This document shows, one piece after another, positions 19,971 through 29,482 of a DNA stretch of 64,000 nt. The notes under the pieces are model-generated. The model ran no database searches and had not been told where the DNA came from. It saw only the letters and a list, made by a program, of their open reading frames with translations. How positions within the stretch are numbered: position 1 is the stretch's first letter; each line of letters opens with the position of its first letter. A program made the translations under genes and the position numbers. The stretch is from Castellaniella sp. (lineage in GTDB: Bacteria > Pseudomonadota > Gammaproteobacteria > Burkholderiales > Burkholderiaceae_B): NCBI RefSeq assembly GCF_004321985.1, contig NZ_SCQN01000042.1, forward strand, positions 24,071 to 88,070. Reading direction: 5' to 3'.

Positions 19971-21191
19971 ATGAAGTTCAGCACCATCAAGAAAGCTGCC
20001 CTATGCATGGCCGTCGTCGGCCTGGGACTGGGCCAGGCGGTGCAAGCCGCCGAGCCGGGCATCACGGACACCACCATCAAGATCGGACTCTTCTCGCCGC
20101 TCTCCGGCCCCGGCATGGCGTACGGCTTCGACGTGGTCAACGCCGCCAAGATGTACTACGACAAGATCAACAAGGAAGGCGGCGTCAACGGCCGGAAGAT
20201 CGAGCTGGTGGTCGAAGACACCCGTTGCAACGCCAACGACCTGGTGGCCGCCGTGAAGAAACTGGTCGAACAGGACCATGTGTTCCTGCTCAACGGAGGC
20301 TCGTGCTCAGCCGCCGTGGTGGCTGCCAGGGAGTTTGTGGAACGGTCCAAGGTTCCATTCATCATGCTGAACGCCTCTGGTGACGGAGCGCTCTACCCGC
20401 CCTCGAAATACATCTACGGCGCCTTCTCGATTTCCCAGCATGCCGTGGGTGGATCCATGGTGGAATTCGCAGTGGACCACCTGAAAGCCAAGAAGATCGG
20501 CTACATCAACCACGACGACGCCTACGGCACCTGGAATCTGACCGCTGCGGAATTCCAGGCCAAGAAACATCCCGGCACCACCTTCAGTGTGCAATCCATC
20601 AGCCCGAACATCAACGATGTGACGGCGCCGATGCTGAAGGTACGCGCGGCCAACCCGGACGTTCTCCTGCTCACCACCTATGCCCGCCCGGCTGCCCTCA
20701 TCATCAAGAAGGCGCATGAGCTCGGCTGGACCAAGCCCATCGTGCTCGCCGTCAACGGCGCAGCCGACGTGACGCAGCTCGTGGAAAACGTCGGGGGCGC
20801 TGCTGCACTGAAGAATTTCTACATCCAGGACGTTGTCGTCGGGCTGCCGAGCGACCCGAAGCTGAAATGGGTCTACGACATGTACAAGCAGTACTACCCT
20901 GACCTCGCTGCCAAGCCGGGCCACCCGCAAAGCTACATGACGTACGGCATCCCGCCGGCCATGACCGTGGTACAGGCCCTGAAAGAAGCCGGACCTCAGC
21001 CGACTCGCGAAAAGGTCCTGGCTGCGCTGGAACATCTGAAGCTGGACACCGGCATCATGGCCGGCCCGATCGAGTTCACGCCCACGGACCACGCAGGCCA
21101 GAAGGCGGCCATCTACATGAAATTCGATGGCACGAACAAGGAACTCATCCCCGGGTCATTCAAGAGCGACTGGACCTACACCGGGAAATAA
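19971..21191 (+). CDS. second liv-type ABC transporter, periplasmic binding protein
   Basis: 406 residues. The signal peptide MKFSTIKKAALCMAVVGLGLGQAVQA is followed by a Leu/Ile/Val-binding-type fold (IKIGLFSPLSGPGMAYGFDVVNAAKMYYDKINKEGGVNGR). An AGGAG site precedes the ATG at 19971. It differs clearly from the binding protein encoded at 11432 and probably carries a different or larger substrate. It belongs to the GntR-controlled operon. Confidence 0.92.
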   Translation: MKFSTIKKAALCMAVVGLGLGQAVQAAEPGITDTTIKIGLFSPLSGPGMAYGFDVVNAAKMYYDKINKEGGVNGRKIELVVEDTRCNANDLVAAVKKLVEQDHVFLLNGGSCSAAVVAAREFVERSKVPFIMLNASGDGALYPPSKYIYGAFSISQHAVGGSMVEFAVDHLKAKKIGYINHDDAYGTWNLTAAEFQAKKHPGTTFSVQSISPNINDVTAPMLKVRAANPDVLLLTTYARPAALIIKKAHELGWTKPIVLAVNGAADVTQLVENVGGAAALKNFYIQDVVVGLPSDPKLKWVYDMYKQYYPDLAAKPGHPQSYMTYGIPPAMTVVQALKEAGPQPTREKVLAALEHLKLDTGIMAGPIEFTPTDHAGQKAAIYMKFDGTNKELIPGSFKSDWTYTGK

Positions 21192-21258
21192 GGTCCCTAT
21201 CAGCCGTTGACCGGCGCCGCGCCTCCACCAGGGGGCTGCGGCGCTCTCGGAGCATGAC

Positions 21259-22161
21259 ATGAGTCTCTCGGATATCTGGCTGTTCCTGCAGCAGGGCGTA
21301 CTGTCCGGCCTGGTCACGGGCAGCATCTACGCCCTGCTGGCGGTCGCAGTCGTCATCGTCTTCAAGACGACCGATGTGCCGAACTTCGCCCAAGGTGAAA
21401 TCTTCATGGTGGGCGGCTACGCCGCGCTGTTCCTGATCCTGGTCCTGAACTGGCACTACGCGCTCGTCATCCCGGTCACGCTGCTGATCGTCGCCGTCAT
21501 TTGCGCGTTCTTCCAGCGAGTGGTCATGGAGCGGGTCATCGGGGCCAAAGGCGTGGAAGTGCAGCTGGTGATCGCAACGCTGGGCCTGTCATACGTGCTG
21601 AAAGGCGCCGTCCGCCAGACCGGTCTGGGCGACGCACCACGCTCGCTGCCCGCACTCATCCCGCCCGACACGGTGATCATCGGCCAGGCGGTGCTCACAC
21701 GCCTGGATCTGCTGATCTTCTTTACCGCGCTGGCCGTGATGGCCGGCCTATATCTCTTATTCAACCACACGCGTATCGGCAAGGCCATGCGCGCCGTGGG
21801 CATGAACCCGAGAGCCGCACAGATCGTGGGCGTGAGTCTGGTACGCATCCGCATGGCGGTCTGGGGGCTGGCCGGGCTCATCTCGGCGATATCCGCCATC
21901 CTGATCACACCGAAGATCCTGATCACGCCCGACATCGGTCACATCGCCATCCTGGCATTCGCCGCTGCCATCGTGGGAGGCATCACCAGCATTCCGGGCG
22001 CCATCATCGGCGGCTTCATCATCGGCATCGCAGAGAACCTCGTGGGGCTCTTCGTGTCGACCAACGCGATCGTGGTGGCACCCTTCCTTGCCATCCTCAT
22101 CGTGCTCATCCTACGTCCGCAGGGCATCCTGGGCGGGAAGGTTCAGGTCAAAAAAGTATGA
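21259..22161 (+). CDS. second liv-type permease (LivH)
   Basis: A 300-residue membrane protein, MSLSDIWLFLQQGVLSGLVTGSIYALLAVAVVIVFKTTDVPNFAQGEIFMVGG, with the LivH coupling region AFAAAIVGGITSIPGAIIGGFIIGIAENL. Its stop codon overlaps the next start as ATGA (22158-22161), which shows translational coupling with the LivM-type partner. Confidence 0.92.
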   Translation: MSLSDIWLFLQQGVLSGLVTGSIYALLAVAVVIVFKTTDVPNFAQGEIFMVGGYAALFLILVLNWHYALVIPVTLLIVAVICAFFQRVVMERVIGAKGVEVQLVIATLGLSYVLKGAVRQTGLGDAPRSLPALIPPDTVIIGQAVLTRLDLLIFFTALAVMAGLYLLFNHTRIGKAMRAVGMNPRAAQIVGVSLVRIRMAVWGLAGLISAISAILITPKILITPDIGHIAILAFAAAIVGGITSIPGAIIGGFIIGIAENLVGLFVSTNAIVVAPFLAILIVLILRPQGILGGKVQVKKV

Positions 22162-23135
22162 AGACGAATCTCGACAAATGGGCCCTGGCGCTCGCGGCCG
22201 TGGTGCTGATCGCTCTGCCCTTCCTCGCAAGCGGGTACGTCATCTACATCGTCAACCTGCTCATGATCTACATCGTGCTGGCGCTCGGCCTGCACATCGT
22301 CATCGGGGAAACCGGCCAGTTCGCGCTCGCGCACGCCGCCTTCTACGGCATCGGCATCTACACCGCCGGCATCCTCAACAACACGTTGCACCTGAACTTC
22401 GTGATTTCCATCATCGTGGCCGGTGTCGTGACGGCCATCATCGGCTACATCCTGGGAGCCCTCGCCATCCGGATGCGCGACATCTATCTGGCGCTATCCA
22501 CCTTCGCCTTCGGCGAAGCCATGCAATGGGTGTTCCTGAACTGGACGGACGTCACCAACGGCTCCAACGGCTACCAGATGTCGCCCGCGCAATTCTTCGG
22601 CCTCCAGCTGACTTCCGACCTGCGGGCCTATCCGTTCGTGGTCATCTGCACAGCGCTGCTGCTGGGACTCACCGTGTGGCTGTCGCGCTCGCAACTGGGG
22701 TCCGCATTCCGGGCCGTCCGCGAAAGCGACGTGGCCGCCCAGGCCATGGGTGTCAACGCGAACGTCATCAAGCGCGTGGCCTTCATGCTGTCGGCTGCCT
22801 ACGCCGGTATGGCAGGGGGCCTGTACACCACGTTCTCATCCTTCATCCACCCCGAGAGCCTGGGTTTCTGGACCACGATCCTGATTCTCATCATGATCGT
22901 CGTGGGTGGCATAGGGTCCGTGAGGGGCGCGGTCGTGGGCGCCCTGATCTTCGGCCTGATCTCGGAACTGTTGCGCCAGGTGCTGTCCTTCCAGGAAATC
23001 ATCTACGGGCTGATCCTGATCGGCTTCATGATGTTCGCGCCGCGCGGGCTCTTCAGCGGTCGGCGGCGCAGACCAGATCCACTGCACCAGAATGCGGCGA
23101 CTTCGGACACGACGGCTGCAAGGGAGCAGCCATGA
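22158..23135 (+). CDS. second liv-type permease (LivM)
   Basis: 325 residues. The LivM segments LHIVIGETGQFALAHAAFYGIGIYTAGIL and WTTILILIMIVVGGIGSVRGAVVGALIFGLISELL are visible. The start at 22158 is fixed by the ATGA overlap with the preceding gene and by the homology; the frame is open much further upstream. It ends in a second ATGA overlap with the ATPase gene (23132-23135). Confidence 0.92.
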   Translation: MKTNLDKWALALAAVVLIALPFLASGYVIYIVNLLMIYIVLALGLHIVIGETGQFALAHAAFYGIGIYTAGILNNTLHLNFVISIIVAGVVTAIIGYILGALAIRMRDIYLALSTFAFGEAMQWVFLNWTDVTNGSNGYQMSPAQFFGLQLTSDLRAYPFVVICTALLLGLTVWLSRSQLGSAFRAVRESDVAAQAMGVNANVIKRVAFMLSAAYAGMAGGLYTTFSSFIHPESLGFWTTILILIMIVVGGIGSVRGAVVGALIFGLISELLRQVLSFQEIIYGLILIGFMMFAPRGLFSGRRRRPDPLHQNAATSDTTAAREQP

Positions 23136-23893
23136 GCACACCCATCCTGGACATCGCAGCCCTCACGGTACGTTTCGGCGGCCTGACCGCAGTGGATGAG
23201 CTGTCCTTTCAGGTGCAACCAGGTCAGATCCACGCCCTGATCGGCCCCAACGGTGCGGGCAAGTCCACCACCTTCAATTGCATCTCGCGCTACTACGCGC
23301 CGACCAGCGGTTCGATTGCCTACGCCGGCGAGGACATCACCCGCCGCGACGCAGCCGAGATGGCAGGCATGGGAGTCGCCCGCACCTTCCAGAACCTGGA
23401 GCTCTTCAACGATTTGAGCGTGGAAGAGAACGCGCTGCTGGGCACCTATTCGTACGGCGCCCGCCGACTCGGCCAGCTTCTGCGCCGGCCCGCAGCCGAG
23501 CATCGGGAACATGTCCACCATCTGCTGGAACGCGTCGGGCTGATCGACTTCCTGGACCACAAGGCCAGCAGCCTGGATTTCGGGCGCCAGAAGATGCTGG
23601 AACTTGCCCGTGCGCTGGCCATCAGGCCCCGCCTTTTGCTGCTGGACGAACCAGCGGCGGGACTGCGCAATCGGGAGATCGACAAGCTGGACAAGATCCT
23701 GACGGAGCTCTCATCCAAAGAAGGCCTGACCGTCCTGCTGGTCGAGCATGTCATGCAACTCGTGATGTCGATTTCCCACCGCATCACCGTCATGTCTTTC
23801 GGCCACAAGATCGCCGAAGGCGCGCCCGCCGAAATCCGCACGGACGAGCGCGTCATCGAAGCCTATCTGGGCAGAGGAACCAGCCATGAGTGA
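23132..23893 (+). CDS. second liv-type ATP-binding protein (LivG)
   Basis: 253 residues. Walker A is GPNGAGKSTT, the Q-loop RTFQNLELF, the degenerate signature SLDFGRQKMLELARAL, Walker B LLLLDEPAAGLRN and the switch region LVEHVMQLVM. The conserved LivG NP/NHRE segment is reduced to RNREID. It is coupled to the upstream permease by ATGA and overlaps the LivF-type gene by 8 bp. Confidence 0.92.
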   Translation: MSTPILDIAALTVRFGGLTAVDELSFQVQPGQIHALIGPNGAGKSTTFNCISRYYAPTSGSIAYAGEDITRRDAAEMAGMGVARTFQNLELFNDLSVEENALLGTYSYGARRLGQLLRRPAAEHREHVHHLLERVGLIDFLDHKASSLDFGRQKMLELARALAIRPRLLLLDEPAAGLRNREIDKLDKILTELSSKEGLTVLLVEHVMQLVMSISHRITVMSFGHKIAEGAPAEIRTDERVIEAYLGRGTSHE

Positions 23894-24605
23894 ACCGTTC
23901 CTGTCCGTGGAATCCATTTCCGCATCGTACGGCAACATTGCCGCCTTGCATGAAGTCTCGTTGAGCGTCCCCCGCGGGGAAATCGTGGCCCTGCTGGGCG
24001 CCAACGGCGCGGGCAAGTCCACCACGCTGAACGTGATCTCCGGACTGGTGCGCGCCACGCACGGCACGGTTCGCCTGGAAGGCAAGCCCATCCATCGCAT
24101 GGGGACTGATCACATCGTCCAGCAAGGCATCATCCAGGTCCCGGAAGGACGCGAGATCTTCCGCGACATGAGCGTACGTGAGAACCTGGAAATGGGTGCC
24201 TACACCCGCAAGGACCGCGCTGCCGTCGCGCGTGACCTGGACGCCATGTGTGACATCTTCCCGCGCCTGCGCGAACGCATCGCGCAGAAGGCCGCCACGC
24301 TGTCCGGCGGCGAGCAGCAGATGCTGGCCACGGCCCGCGCCATGATGGCCAGGCCCCGGATGATCCTGATGGACGAGCCCTCCATGGGGCTGGCGCCACT
24401 GGTGGTCGAACAGATCTTCAACACCGTCCGTACGCTGAACCGGGAGCAGGGCATCACCATCCTGCTCGTCGAACAGAACGCGAAGCTGGCCCTGTCCGTG
24501 TCCAGCCACGCGTACATCCTGGAGAACGGCGAACTGGCGCTGCAGGGCCCGTCCGCCGATCTCATCAGCGACGAGGCCGTGCAGCGCGCCTATCTGGGTG
24601 CATGA
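23886..24605 (+). CDS. second liv-type ATP-binding protein (LivF)
   Basis: 239 residues. Walker A is GANGAGKSTT, the signature LSGGEQQMLATARAMM, Walker B MILMDEPSMGLAPL and the switch region LVEQNAKLAL. The C-terminal AVQRAYLGA is typical. It completes the second five-part transporter. Its start lies inside the end of the LivG-type gene. Confidence 0.92.
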   Translation: MSEPFLSVESISASYGNIAALHEVSLSVPRGEIVALLGANGAGKSTTLNVISGLVRATHGTVRLEGKPIHRMGTDHIVQQGIIQVPEGREIFRDMSVRENLEMGAYTRKDRAAVARDLDAMCDIFPRLRERIAQKAATLSGGEQQMLATARAMMARPRMILMDEPSMGLAPLVVEQIFNTVRTLNREQGITILLVEQNAKLALSVSSHAYILENGELALQGPSADLISDEAVQRAYLGA

Positions 24606-24624
24606 ATTTGCAAGAGAGGATCGA

Positions 24625-25377
24625 ATGAAATTGCTGGATCAAAAACTGGCGCTGGTCACAGGCGCCTCGGGTGGGCTCGGATCGGCCATCGCGCTGGGCT
24701 TCGCCCGCCAGGGCGCCCGCGTCATCGTTGCCGACCTGAACCGGCCGGGTGCTGAAGCCGTCGCCCAGGAAATCCGCGATCTTGGCGGCTCCGCCTGGGC
24801 CGAGGCCGTGGACGTCACGGACCGGTCCGCCGTCCGCTCCTGGGCCGACGACCTCCAAACCCGCATGGGCCCCATCGACATCCTGATCAACAACGCCGGG
24901 ATATCGGGGCGCGCGCGCTTTGACGATCCCCAGTCGGCCGAGGTCTGGGACCGTATCATTTCAGTCAACCTGGAGGGCGTCTTCAACGTCACCCACGCCT
25001 TCGTCGAACAGCTCAAGGCGACGCACGGCAGCATCATCAGCCTGTCCTCCATCGTGGCTTTCGCCAGCGGCCCATCGACCGCCGCGTACATCGCCTCCAA
25101 GGGAGCGGTACGCTCGCTGACCCAGGCGCTGGCGCGCGACCTGGCCCCGCACGGGGTCCGCGTGAACGCCGTGGCGCCAGGCTTCATGCTGACCGACATG
25201 GTGAAACCCCAACTCACCACCCCAGGCGGAACTGACTGGTTCATGAAGCGCGCACCCATGGGGCGTGGCGGCGAACCAGAGGAAATTGTGGGCCCCATCG
25301 TCTTCCTGGCTTCCGAGATGGCCAGCTATGTGACGGGCGTCGTGCTGCCGGTGGACGGCGGCTTTCTGTCAGCCTGA
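24625..25377 (+). CDS. short-chain dehydrogenase/reductase (FabG/BDH-like)
   Basis: 250 residues. TGASGGLG (12-19), NNAG (89-92), a Ser in the SLSSIVAF strand, Tyr155 and Lys159 (AAYIASK) form a complete classical SDR. Asp37 after the second strand suggests NAD(H). The ATG at 24625 is preceded by AGAGAGGA. It lies between the transporter and another SDR gene, so it likely acts on the same imported compound or a beta-oxidation-like intermediate. Confidence 0.9.
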   Translation: MKLLDQKLALVTGASGGLGSAIALGFARQGARVIVADLNRPGAEAVAQEIRDLGGSAWAEAVDVTDRSAVRSWADDLQTRMGPIDILINNAGISGRARFDDPQSAEVWDRIISVNLEGVFNVTHAFVEQLKATHGSIISLSSIVAFASGPSTAAYIASKGAVRSLTQALARDLAPHGVRVNAVAPGFMLTDMVKPQLTTPGGTDWFMKRAPMGRGGEPEEIVGPIVFLASEMASYVTGVVLPVDGGFLSA

Positions 25378-25391
25378 GAAAGGAAATACTC

Positions 25392-26117
25392 ATGAATGCA
25401 GTGGCATTGGTCACCGGCGCCGCCGGCGGCATGGGACAGGTCATCGTCCGGCGGCTTGCGCAGGATGGATTTTCCGTCGTGGCGGTGGACCGGGCCGAAG
25501 CCCCCCTGACCGAACTGGAGCGCCAATTGAAGCCGAAGGGACTGGACATCCGGACATGCGTCGCGGATCTGGCCCGGGAAGCGGACATCGTGGAGCTGAT
25601 CGACGGGTTGCCCCAGTTGTCGGCGCTGGTCAACAGCGCCGGCCTCTTCGACGAGCGGGACTTCTTCGAACTGACGCAGGAAGACTTCCGCCGCATGTAC
25701 GAGCTGAACCTGATCGCGGCCGCCACACTCACGCAGCGTGCTGCCGCACGAATGAGCGCCGGCGCCAAGATCATCAACATCGCCTCACGCGCCTATCTGG
25801 GTGCACGCCACCACGCGCACTATGTGGCGTCCAAGGCCGCCCTGGTCGGTTACACGCGCGCCAGCGCCATGGAACTCGCGCCCAGGGGAATCCTGGTCAA
25901 CGCCATCGCACCGGGCCTCATCGACACCCCGATGCTGCGTGCCCTCAGCCCCGAACGGCTTGCAGCACAACTTGCCCTGCAACCCACGGGCAAGGCCGGC
26001 ACACCGGAGGACATCGCCAACGCGGTGTCCTTCCTGGCGTCACCCGGCATGTCCTTCATCACGGGACAGGTGCTGTTCGTGGACGGCGGCAAATCACTGG
26101 GCGGATCGGGAGCCTGA
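25392..26117 (+). CDS. short-chain dehydrogenase/reductase
   Basis: 241 residues. TGAAGGMG (8-15), NSAG (81-84) where NNAG is usual, Ser132, Tyr144 and Lys148 (HYVASK). Asp33 suggests NAD(H). It is the third SDR of the operon, 14 bp after the second and 5 bp before the flavoprotein gene. Three SDRs in one operon suggests several successive alcohol/ketone steps or stereoisomers. Confidence 0.9.
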   Translation: MNAVALVTGAAGGMGQVIVRRLAQDGFSVVAVDRAEAPLTELERQLKPKGLDIRTCVADLAREADIVELIDGLPQLSALVNSAGLFDERDFFELTQEDFRRMYELNLIAAATLTQRAAARMSAGAKIINIASRAYLGARHHAHYVASKAALVGYTRASAMELAPRGILVNAIAPGLIDTPMLRALSPERLAAQLALQPTGKAGTPEDIANAVSFLASPGMSFITGQVLFVDGGKSLGGSGA

Positions 26118-26122
26118 TCACC

Positions 26123-27832
26123 ATGGAAAACATCGAATGGAGCCAAACCGTCGACGTGCTGGTCGCGGGTTCGGGAGCGGGCGGGATGTCGGCCGCCCTG
26201 ACGGCGCATTTTGAAGGGCAGGACGTTCTGCTGATCGAGAAGACCAGCCGGATTGGCGGTTCGACCGCCGTTTCGGGTGGGGCCATCTGGATTCCACTGA
26301 ACCCCGGCGCGGCTGCAGCCGGCCACGGCGACGATACCTACGAAAAGGTCTGGGAGTATCTACGGCAGATCGTGGGCAACGCCTCCCCGGATGACCTGAA
26401 GGAATCCTATCTGCGGAACGGCCCCGACATGCTGGACTACATGCGGGCGCATCAGGTCCTGGACGTGGCGACCCGGGCGTATTCTCCGGACTACTACCCC
26501 GACCGCCCCGGCGCCGCACTCGGCGGGCGGGTGGTGGACCCGACCGCATTCGACGGCAAGCAGCTGGGCGGGCATTTCAAAGAGCTGCGCGACCCGCTGA
26601 AGGAATTCGTGGTGCTGGGCGGCATGATGGTGACCGTCACCGACGTCTACCACCTGCTCGCGGCCACGCGCTCCCTGAAATCCTTCTGGTATTCCGGCAA
26701 GCTGGTCCTGAACTTCTGGCTGGACCGCCTGCGCGGCTACCATCGAGGCACCCGACTGCTGCTGGGCAACGCGCTGGCTGGGCAGTTGTTCCACGCCGTC
26801 CTGAAGCACAAGGTTCCCTACCAGCTCGACACTGCGGCACGCCGCCTGCATCGCGACCAAGACGGACGAATCATCGGCATCACGGTGCAGCAGAATGGCA
26901 CGCAGCGCCATATCCGGACACGCAAGGGCGTCGTCATCGCCACGGGGGGCTTTCCGTGGAACGCGCAGCTTCGCGAGGAATTCTTTCCCAAACCCACGGG
27001 CCCCTGGTCCATGTCGCCGGAGGACGACAGTGGCGATGGCATCCTGCTGATGCGAGACGCCGGCGCCGTCATGGGAACTGGTCATGTGGCACCCGCATCC
27101 TGGGCGCCCGTCTCCCTATGGACGAAGCCCGACGGCACCGTCACCCGCTACCCGCACCTGGTCTGGGAGCGCGCCAAGCCCGGCCTGATCGCCGTCAATC
27201 ACAAGGGCGAGCGCTTCGTCAACGAGTCCACGTCATATCACGAATTCGTGAAGGCCATGTACGCATCGGCAGACGGGCCGGAAATTCCGGCCTGGCTATT
27301 GTGCGACAGACAATTCATCGATACCTGGGGACTCGGCCTGGCGCTGCCTGGCGGCCGGCCACGCCAGCACCTGATCCGGGACAAGTACTTGGTCGAGGCC
27401 CCCACGCTGGCCGCATTGGCGGGGAAGATCGGCGTGGATGCTCGGCGCCTGCAGGCCACCGTGACCCGCTACAACCAGTTCGCCGCCAAGGCCGAAGACC
27501 CGGATTTCGGGAAAGGCTCGACGGCCTACAACCGGAACCTGGGCGATCCGTCCCACCAGCCAAACCCCTGCCTGCGCGCGATTGGCGATGGTCCCTACTA
27601 TGCAGTACAAGTGGTGGCGGGCGACATCGGGACGTCCTGCGGCATCCACACCGATCCAGGCGCCCGTGCCTTGGATGCCGACGGACGGGCCATCCCCGGG
27701 CTTTTCGTCGCCGGCAACGACATGCAGTCGGTCTTCGGCGGCACCTACCCGGGGTCGGGCATCACCCTGGGCCCGGCGCTGACCTTCGGCTGGATGGCCG
27801 GACGCGCACTGGCCACGATGAACAACGAATAA
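26123..27832 (+). CDS. FAD-dependent dehydrogenase related to 3-ketosteroid delta1-dehydrogenase
   Basis: 569 residues. The N-terminal FAD motif is VLVAGSGAGGMSAALTA and SRIGGSTAVSGGAIWIP, and the C-terminal FAD/active-site segment GTYPGSGITLGPALTFGWMAG closely follows KstD and 4-oxocyclohexanecarboxylate desaturase proteins. These enzymes remove hydrogens next to a ring ketone (1,2-desaturation). Downstream of ring-ketone-forming SDRs this suggests desaturation or aromatisation of a cyclohexanone-type intermediate; that is inference. No heme or fumarate-reductase partner is present. It starts 5 bp after the SDR gene. Confidence 0.88.
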   Translation: MENIEWSQTVDVLVAGSGAGGMSAALTAHFEGQDVLLIEKTSRIGGSTAVSGGAIWIPLNPGAAAAGHGDDTYEKVWEYLRQIVGNASPDDLKESYLRNGPDMLDYMRAHQVLDVATRAYSPDYYPDRPGAALGGRVVDPTAFDGKQLGGHFKELRDPLKEFVVLGGMMVTVTDVYHLLAATRSLKSFWYSGKLVLNFWLDRLRGYHRGTRLLLGNALAGQLFHAVLKHKVPYQLDTAARRLHRDQDGRIIGITVQQNGTQRHIRTRKGVVIATGGFPWNAQLREEFFPKPTGPWSMSPEDDSGDGILLMRDAGAVMGTGHVAPASWAPVSLWTKPDGTVTRYPHLVWERAKPGLIAVNHKGERFVNESTSYHEFVKAMYASADGPEIPAWLLCDRQFIDTWGLGLALPGGRPRQHLIRDKYLVEAPTLAALAGKIGVDARRLQATVTRYNQFAAKAEDPDFGKGSTAYNRNLGDPSHQPNPCLRAIGDGPYYAVQVVAGDIGTSCGIHTDPGARALDADGRAIPGLFVAGNDMQSVFGGTYPGSGITLGPALTFGWMAGRALATMNNE

Positions 27833-27847
27833 CCGAAAGGAAAACCA

Positions 27848-28453
27848 ATGAAGCTGTACTACTCCACCACATCCCCGTACGTTCGCAAATGCCTGATCGC
27901 AGCGCATGAACTCGGTCTCATCGACCAGATCCAGATCGTGCCCGTCGTGACCATGCCCACCCAGCACAATGCGGAACTCATGGGACAGAACCCCCTTTGC
28001 AAGCTGCCGACGCTGGTCCTGGAAAACGGGTCGGTGCTCTACGACAGCCGCGTGATCAGCGAATACCTGAATACTCTCGCGGGCGGTTCCCTGATTCCCG
28101 AAGGAGACGCACGCTGGGACACACTGGTGCGCCAGTCGCTCGCCGACGGATTGCTGGATGCCGCGCTGCTGATGCGTTACGAATCGGTTCTGCGCCCCAA
28201 GGAATTCCAATGGGCCAGCTGGCAACAGACCCAGGAGGACAAGGTTCGCAGCGCACTTCGCCAACTGGAATCGACCGCTGCGAGCTGGGTGAACCGCCTG
28301 GATCTGGGCACGATCGCGGCCGCAAGCGCCCTGAGCTACCTCGATCTGCGATTTGCAGAACTGGACTGGCGCGCCAGCGCACCGGTGCTCGAGTCATGGT
28401 TTGCCGCGTTCAGCGAACGTCCTTCCATGCGCCAGACCCAGTTCAAGGCCTGA
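27848..28453 (+). CDS. glutathione S-transferase family protein
   Basis: 201 residues. The N-terminal thioredoxin-like domain has YYSTTSPYVRKCLIAAHELGL, the cis-Pro in CKLPTLVLENG and the glutathione-binding VLYDSRVISEYL. A helical C-terminal domain follows. It is the last gene of the GntR operon. It may isomerise or detoxify an electrophilic intermediate; the dedicated zeta-class MaiA is a separate gene at 30508. Confidence 0.85.
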   Translation: MKLYYSTTSPYVRKCLIAAHELGLIDQIQIVPVVTMPTQHNAELMGQNPLCKLPTLVLENGSVLYDSRVISEYLNTLAGGSLIPEGDARWDTLVRQSLADGLLDAALLMRYESVLRPKEFQWASWQQTQEDKVRSALRQLESTAASWVNRLDLGTIAAASALSYLDLRFAELDWRASAPVLESWFAAFSERPSMRQTQFKA

Positions 28454-28469
28454 GCATGGCTGCGGGCGC

Positions 28470-29375
28470 TCAAGCCACCCACGCCTGCTGGCCAACGTGC
28501 TCATGCAGATAGGCGACAAACGCCTCGGCGGCCGGAGACAGGCTGGCATGCTGATGGCTGTAGACAAAGAACTGCCGGCGGATCTCCGGATCGTGCAATG
28601 GACGCATGCGCAACCCGTAAAGATTCACCAGCGTGCTCGCATAGGTCAGGCACATGGTCACGCCCAAGCCGGCGCTGACCATGCTGAGCGCGGTGCTCAT
28701 GAACGCCACTTCGTGCCGGGGGCGCATCGCCATCATGGCTACAGTGCCATGCAGATCCATGACGAGCTGCTCGGTGAACTGCCCCTGCAGGGCAATCAGC
28801 GGATGACGCACCAGATCGGTCCAGGTGATCCGCTCTTCAGCCTCCAGTGGATGCCCGGCGGGGAAAACAGCCATGAACGGCAGGTCGAACAACGGGTCCG
28901 CATCCAGCTCGGTCAGACCCTCCCGGTAAGGTCCGATACTGATGTCCACCTCGCCCCGAAGCGCCTGGGCAATGGCGTCTTCGACGGCGCAGTCGACGAG
29001 CCGGATCCGGATATCGGGATGCGCCCGCTGAAAACCGGCAATCACATCCGGCATCAGCGTGCTGGCCATCAGTTGTGGCGCGGCGATGCGCACGACACCG
29101 CGCCGCAGCCGCTTGAGTTTGTCGATGTCTTCAAGCGCCCCATCCAGATCACGGAGAAGCCGCGTCGCGACCGAATGAAATTCACGCCCGGCCTCGGACA
29201 GATGGATTCTCCGCGTATTGCGATCCACCAGCCGCACCCCCACCTGGCTTTCCAGCTCCTTGATCAGGCCGCTGAGCGCCGACTGGGTGATGTGCAACGA
29301 TTCGGCGGCGCGGGTAAAGCTCCCGGTCCTGGCGACAGCCGTAAAGGCGCGCAATTGGCGCAGCGTCACATCCAT
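28470..29375 (-). CDS. LysR-family transcriptional regulator
   Basis: 301 residues, complete. The DNA-binding domain is MDVTLRQLRAFTAVARTGSFTRAAESLHITQSALSGLIKELESQVGVRLVDR; an effector-binding domain follows (GVVRIAAPQLMASTLMPDVIAGF). It is divergent from the fumarylacetoacetase/maleylacetoacetate isomerase pair, 107 bp away, and probably activates it in response to a homogentisate-pathway metabolite. Its 3' end is 16 bp from the convergent GST gene. Confidence 0.92.
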   Translation of the reverse strand: MDVTLRQLRAFTAVARTGSFTRAAESLHITQSALSGLIKELESQVGVRLVDRNTRRIHLSEAGREFHSVATRLLRDLDGALEDIDKLKRLRRGVVRIAAPQLMASTLMPDVIAGFQRAHPDIRIRLVDCAVEDAIAQALRGEVDISIGPYREGLTELDADPLFDLPFMAVFPAGHPLEAEERITWTDLVRHPLIALQGQFTEQLVMDLHGTVAMMAMRPRHEVAFMSTALSMVSAGLGVTMCLTYASTLVNLYGLRMRPLHDPEIRRQFFVYSHQHASLSPAAEAFVAYLHEHVGQQAWVA

Positions 29376-29482
29376 CTGTTGATCCTATGAATCGATGGAG
29401 AAAAACCGTTTGAATGATAGCTGGAAACTGCTTCTAATCGTCAATCTGTTCCATAAAACTTCAATCGTCCCCCGGATTCATC

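Noticed and set aside
29376..29482. LysR-type T-N11-A operator before the fumarylacetoacetase gene
   Set aside because: Several loose matches occur in this AT-rich stretch, none with a convincing palindrome.
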